Source: Bathymodiolus brooksi
Taxonomy: Eukaryota > Mollusca > Bivalvia > Mytilida > Modiolidae
DNA length: 64,000 nucleotides
Assembly: GCA_963680875.1 (NCBI GenBank)
Contig: OY804584.1
Span: 97,236,031 to 97,300,030, forward strand
Direction of reading: 5' to 3'
A program made the translations under genes and the position numbers. A model generated the notes under the pieces. It was given only the letters and a program-made list of their open reading frames with translations. It made no database searches and was not told the origin of the DNA. This document shows, one piece after another, positions 61,116-64,000 of this stretch (its first letter is position 1; the number at the start of each line of letters is the position of its first letter).

Positions 61116-61284
61116 AAATAATTTAAAATTCTTTTGAAGGATGAAAACCAAAATACCTATAAATGATAGCCAGAGTGCGTTAAGGTTATCTATGTAATAA
61201 TGTTAGTTTATAAAATTTCATGTTTCTCAATTAATAGAAATAGAAATACTTAATAAGCAATATTAATTAATTGATTTAACGTTG
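61116..61284. other. AT-rich unique spacer
   Basis: Nothing recognised. Confidence 0.4.
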
Positions 61285-61412
61285 TCTGAAGAATCCAAAG
61301 GTGTAATCAGAAACCATCAATCGAAGAAGAACAGACGGACAATGGTCAAAAGAAATACGGACAAACAATCTACAAAACACTACACAGAAAACTAAAAATT
61401 GAGCAACACGAA
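61285..61412 (+). repeat. Dispersed repeat family 1 copy
   Basis: GAATCCAAAGGTGTAATCAG, ATCAATCGAAGAAGAACAGA, CAAACAATCTACAAAACACT and AAAAATTGAGCAACACGAAC. Confidence 0.78.
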
Positions 61413-61907
61413 CTGCTCAACCAGTTGAATCCAAACTTGAGAGAGATGAAATAGGTGCAAATAAAACTTGAGAGAGATGATCCTGAAATAGGTACAAATC
61501 AAGTCTATGTTTCTTCGGAGCACATAGTACGGGCCTAAAATGACGAAATAAAGAAAATCTTTAAAAATGAATCTATCCTTTTCGTGAGATACATGCATAT
61601 ATAACCTCCTAGTTAAATAGTGAATTTATATTATTGATGAATTTAAAAGTGAGTTTAAATTAAGGAACGTAATCCAAAATGAAAATTACAATGTAAGTTG
61701 TACATTATAACCTACAACAAATCCGTTCTTTAGTCATGTCCTTGTCCGGAAATTGTTTTATCTTAAAATATGTAATATGATTGTTAATGTATAAGAAACT
61801 GCAAAGACTGTCAAGAATCTATAATGACAATTAACCATACTTTACTGTATTGTTTGTTGTTGTAATCATTAACAGTTTAAACAATAATTAGTTTTCATTA
61901 AATGTGA
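61413..61907. other. Gene-free AT-rich stretch
   Basis: A short direct duplication of AAACTTGAGAGAGATGA occurs at about 61432-61480. Nothing else. Confidence 0.45.
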
Positions 61908-62190
61908 ATAGCATCGGTGGTGTAATGGTAAGAGTGCCCCTTGTAGGGTCAAACCATAGACTATAAAATTAGTATTTCTTGCTTCTGTGCTAAGTAAGAG
62001 TAAAGACAGGTTAGCTCGAAATCAGAATAATGGGCGTGAATGGGGTTACGTGGACGGCTGTTTCAGTCTTTCAGCACTATGCAAATCAACCAAGGGTGTT
62101 GGACTAGTACAATGTGCACATCATTGTCATCTCATTGAATGTAGCATGTTCTTGTGATGATATGCAACAGATATCTGAAAAATTTCGTTA
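61908..62190 (+). mobile_element. tRNA-derived SINE (long form), diverged
   Basis: Head GCATCGGTGGTGTAATGGTA (A-box-like); the B box is degraded (TAGGGTCAAACC). Body has CAGAATAATGGGCGTGAATG, GGCTGTTTCAGTC and GCACTATGCAAATCAACC. It ends GATGATATGCAACAGATATC. Confidence 0.7.
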
Positions 62191-62464
62191 AAGGTACTGC
62201 CAATTTTACCTTTTAATTTGATAATACCTTATATTACCTTTGTTTTTTTGTAGTAATTAGTCGTGTAATCCTGGCTCTAGAGATGTTGGAGTTTTGCATG
62301 ATAGTTATTCCGCCTTCCCTCGACATCTTGAATAATAATTGATACCCTGAAATAGCGCTGAAGCTGGAAGCTACTTAACCCAGGGTTTCTAGTGGTCAAG
62401 TCGAAATCTTTACGATGGCCAACATAACTTCATTAACCGGTAGAGAACAACGGATGTGTTCCCT
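62191..62464. other. Unique spacer
   Basis: No gene or repeat recognised. Confidence 0.4.
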
Positions 62465-62660
62465 TTGTCGTATTCACAATAAAGACAGATAATGGATAAA
62501 CAATGATCCACAAAACACTACTGAAAACTAAAGATTGAGTAACACGAACCCCACTAAAAACCGATGGTGAACTCTGGTACTCCGTAGGAGAAGGCAGTCC
62601 CTTCCCCACTAGTTACACCGGTCGAGTTCATATTGCTACAAACCCGGTGATAAGTCATGA
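62465..62660 (+). repeat. Dispersed repeat family 1 copy, 3' part
   Basis: AACAATGATCCACAAAACAC, GATTGAGTAACACGAACCCC, ACTAAAAACCGATGGTGAAC and GTACTCCGTAGGAGAAGGCA, then a GTTCATATTGCTACAAACCC end. It extends the family further 3' than the other copies. Confidence 0.75.
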
Positions 62661-62905
62661 ATGAGGAAAAGGGAGGATTGTCCCACTTTTATTTTTTTTC
62701 ACTATTATCGACATACCGTGATAAATATATATTTCCTTCAATCTAGAGAAGAGTCAAAGTATATGTTTACAAATTAAGAAAATACCAAAAATGCATTTTC
62801 ACATGTGTTTGGCACTTTGACCAAAACAAATTATAATATTTTGTTCTCCGATGGGACCTTGGGTGGTCCGCTAGTTATTCGATGCGAAACATATACACAA
62901 CTCAC

Positions 62906-63111
62906 CAGTAATACGAGACGTAAACGAGTGCCTTAGGCATGGCGAATGTCACGCTATTTGCACATAAAAGACAACTTGCAACAGCACTAATGGTCAAAAG
63001 TTTATTAACAGGGGTTGTTGATGGCCCGTTACATGGAAAAAGGTTCCGACCCCATCCATTATATTCTAACTGAGAATGGGATATTTGGTTTTGCTTTCGT
63101 TTAACCCCAAG
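62906..63111 (-). CDS. Exon-like open frame, unrecognised
   Basis: The minus strand is open from a good acceptor (GCTTATTTTTCTAG, with the in-frame TAG exactly at the junction) to a donor (TACTG/GTGAGT): 68 codons, phase 0 in and phase 2 out. The reading includes YNGWGRNLFPCNGP, then a hydrophobic segment KLLTISAVASCLLCANSV. That loop-then-membrane layout recalls the claudin-like exons 1-2, but the intron phases differ and the Trp-Cys-Cys pattern is missing. It could belong to a gene further upstream on the minus strand, or to an uncharacterised repeat. No partner exon was found. Confidence 0.3.
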
Positions 63112-63269
63112 CTAGAAAAATAAGCAGTCATGGATATGTGTGTCGTTGAACTGTTGAAACGCTTTGATATTTTATTTTAAATTTTATTCCTGCGACTGTC
63201 TAAACTTGTGTCCATAGGCCCACGACAGTGCCACCTTATAACATACATGATGCATTGCTTTTAAACTTG
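63112..63269. other. Unique spacer
   Basis: Nothing recognised. Confidence 0.35.
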
Positions 63270-63335
63270 TTATGGTCACGAAAATATCTGAAATACTTGA
63301 CATTAAACAACAATCAATCAATCAATATAAGGACA
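63270..63335 (+). mobile_element. SINE 3' tail
   Basis: TTATGGTCACGAAAATATCT, then GACATTAAACAACAATCAAT with CAAT repeats. The 5' part is missing or too diverged. Confidence 0.6.
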
Positions 63336-63439
63336 TCCTCTCGAGACATTATAAATGGTATCTCCCTAAAAATATATTAGGAGCAAAAATACGATCATTA
63401 CATAATAACTTTATTTTCACAATTTAGACCCGGTTTTAT

Positions 63440-63590
63440 CGTTCGTGTAGCTCAATTTTTAGTTTTCTGTGTAGTGTTTTGTAGATTATTGTTTGTCCTT
63501 TTGTTCATTTTTTGTGGACATTGTATTGTATGTCCTTCTTTGATTTACGTCTTCTGATTACCCCTTTGGTATCTTTCAATCTTTTCTTAC
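63440..63590 (-). repeat. Dispersed repeat family 1 copy, inverted
   Basis: Plus-strand reading: AGCTCAATTTTTAGTTTTCT, GTGTAGTGTTTTGTAGATTA, TTGTATGTCCTTCTTTGATT and CTGATTACCCCTTTGGTATC, the complement of the copies at 59690 and 61285. Confidence 0.8.
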
Positions 63591-64000
63591 ACCCATATAA
63601 GGATTAATGGCTACAAATAAATGAACAATTACTTAAATCAAACATAATACAATATGTCCGTTAACACTTTTGTCTATATGCAGTTTTCAAAACTTTAAAT
63701 AGCCGATGTTTGATATTTTAATCAAGTAATGAAATGGAAAAAAAACAAAACAAAAAACAAATACTACACTGTAGGAACAATTTCAAAATTAAATATGAAA
63801 ATCGTTGATATAAATATAATTTAATTATCATAGATATACATTGTATGTCTTTATTCACTTTTATAATTATAACATGAAATGGCTTCAAAAAAGAAAATAC
63901 GGATATAGCTGTTTTATTAGCCCTCAAAGTTGCATTATAAAGCGAACGGAAAACATCCATATACCAAATTTCACAGTTGTATATACGTATAGGATGGACT
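63591..64000. other. Gene-free AT-rich end of the window
   Basis: The minus-strand open frame at 63718-63960 has no family resemblance and no splice support. Confidence 0.45.

Overview
The window is animal nuclear DNA, most likely from a bivalve mollusc and plausibly a mussel-like pteriomorph. The evidence is: spliced genes with GT-AG introns, AT-rich sequence, tRNA-derived SINEs with CAATCAATCAAT or CACTCACTC tails, several small inverted-repeat transposons, and a dispersed family (core GATACCAAAGGGGTAATCAG) whose look I associate from memory with mussel genomes. No bacterial or viral gene set is present. The species is inferred, not shown.

Layout. 1-5300: AT-rich flank with a perfect-looking palindrome, a 364-bp inverted-repeat transposon and small tandem repeats; no convincing gene. 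5301-31760: one continuous satellite of about 780 copies of a 34-bp unit, with nested higher-order repeats (442, 476, 1564, about 3636 and about 5660 bp). Its left edge is sharp and its right edge decays to about 32280. 33085-35770 (+): the last three exons of an unrecognised gene whose 5' part must lie inside or beyond the satellite. 36187-40020: a second array, about 116 copies of a 33-bp unit, all exactly in register and open on both strands. 40021-46200: gene-poor, with a 734-bp inverted repeat, a 22-bp tandem array and a hairpin side by side.

46413-49264 (-) and 53847-60098 (-): two three-exon genes for four-transmembrane proteins of the PMP22/claudin type. Both have TM1 plus the first extracellular loop in exon 1, TM2 and the start of TM3 in exon 2, and the rest of TM3, TM4 and the tail in exon 3. 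All four introns are phase 1, so the genes are tandem paralogs with very different cytoplasmic tails (about 54 and 148 residues). Their introns hold SINEs, MITEs and minisatellites. 60099-64000: upstream flank with minisatellites, SINEs and one unexplained exon-like open frame on the minus strand (62906-63111).

The genes do not form a pathway. The two claudin-like proteins would act at the plasma membrane or cell junctions. Over half of the window is repeat. The most unusual material is the hierarchical 34-bp satellite and the indel-free 33-bp array with long open frames.
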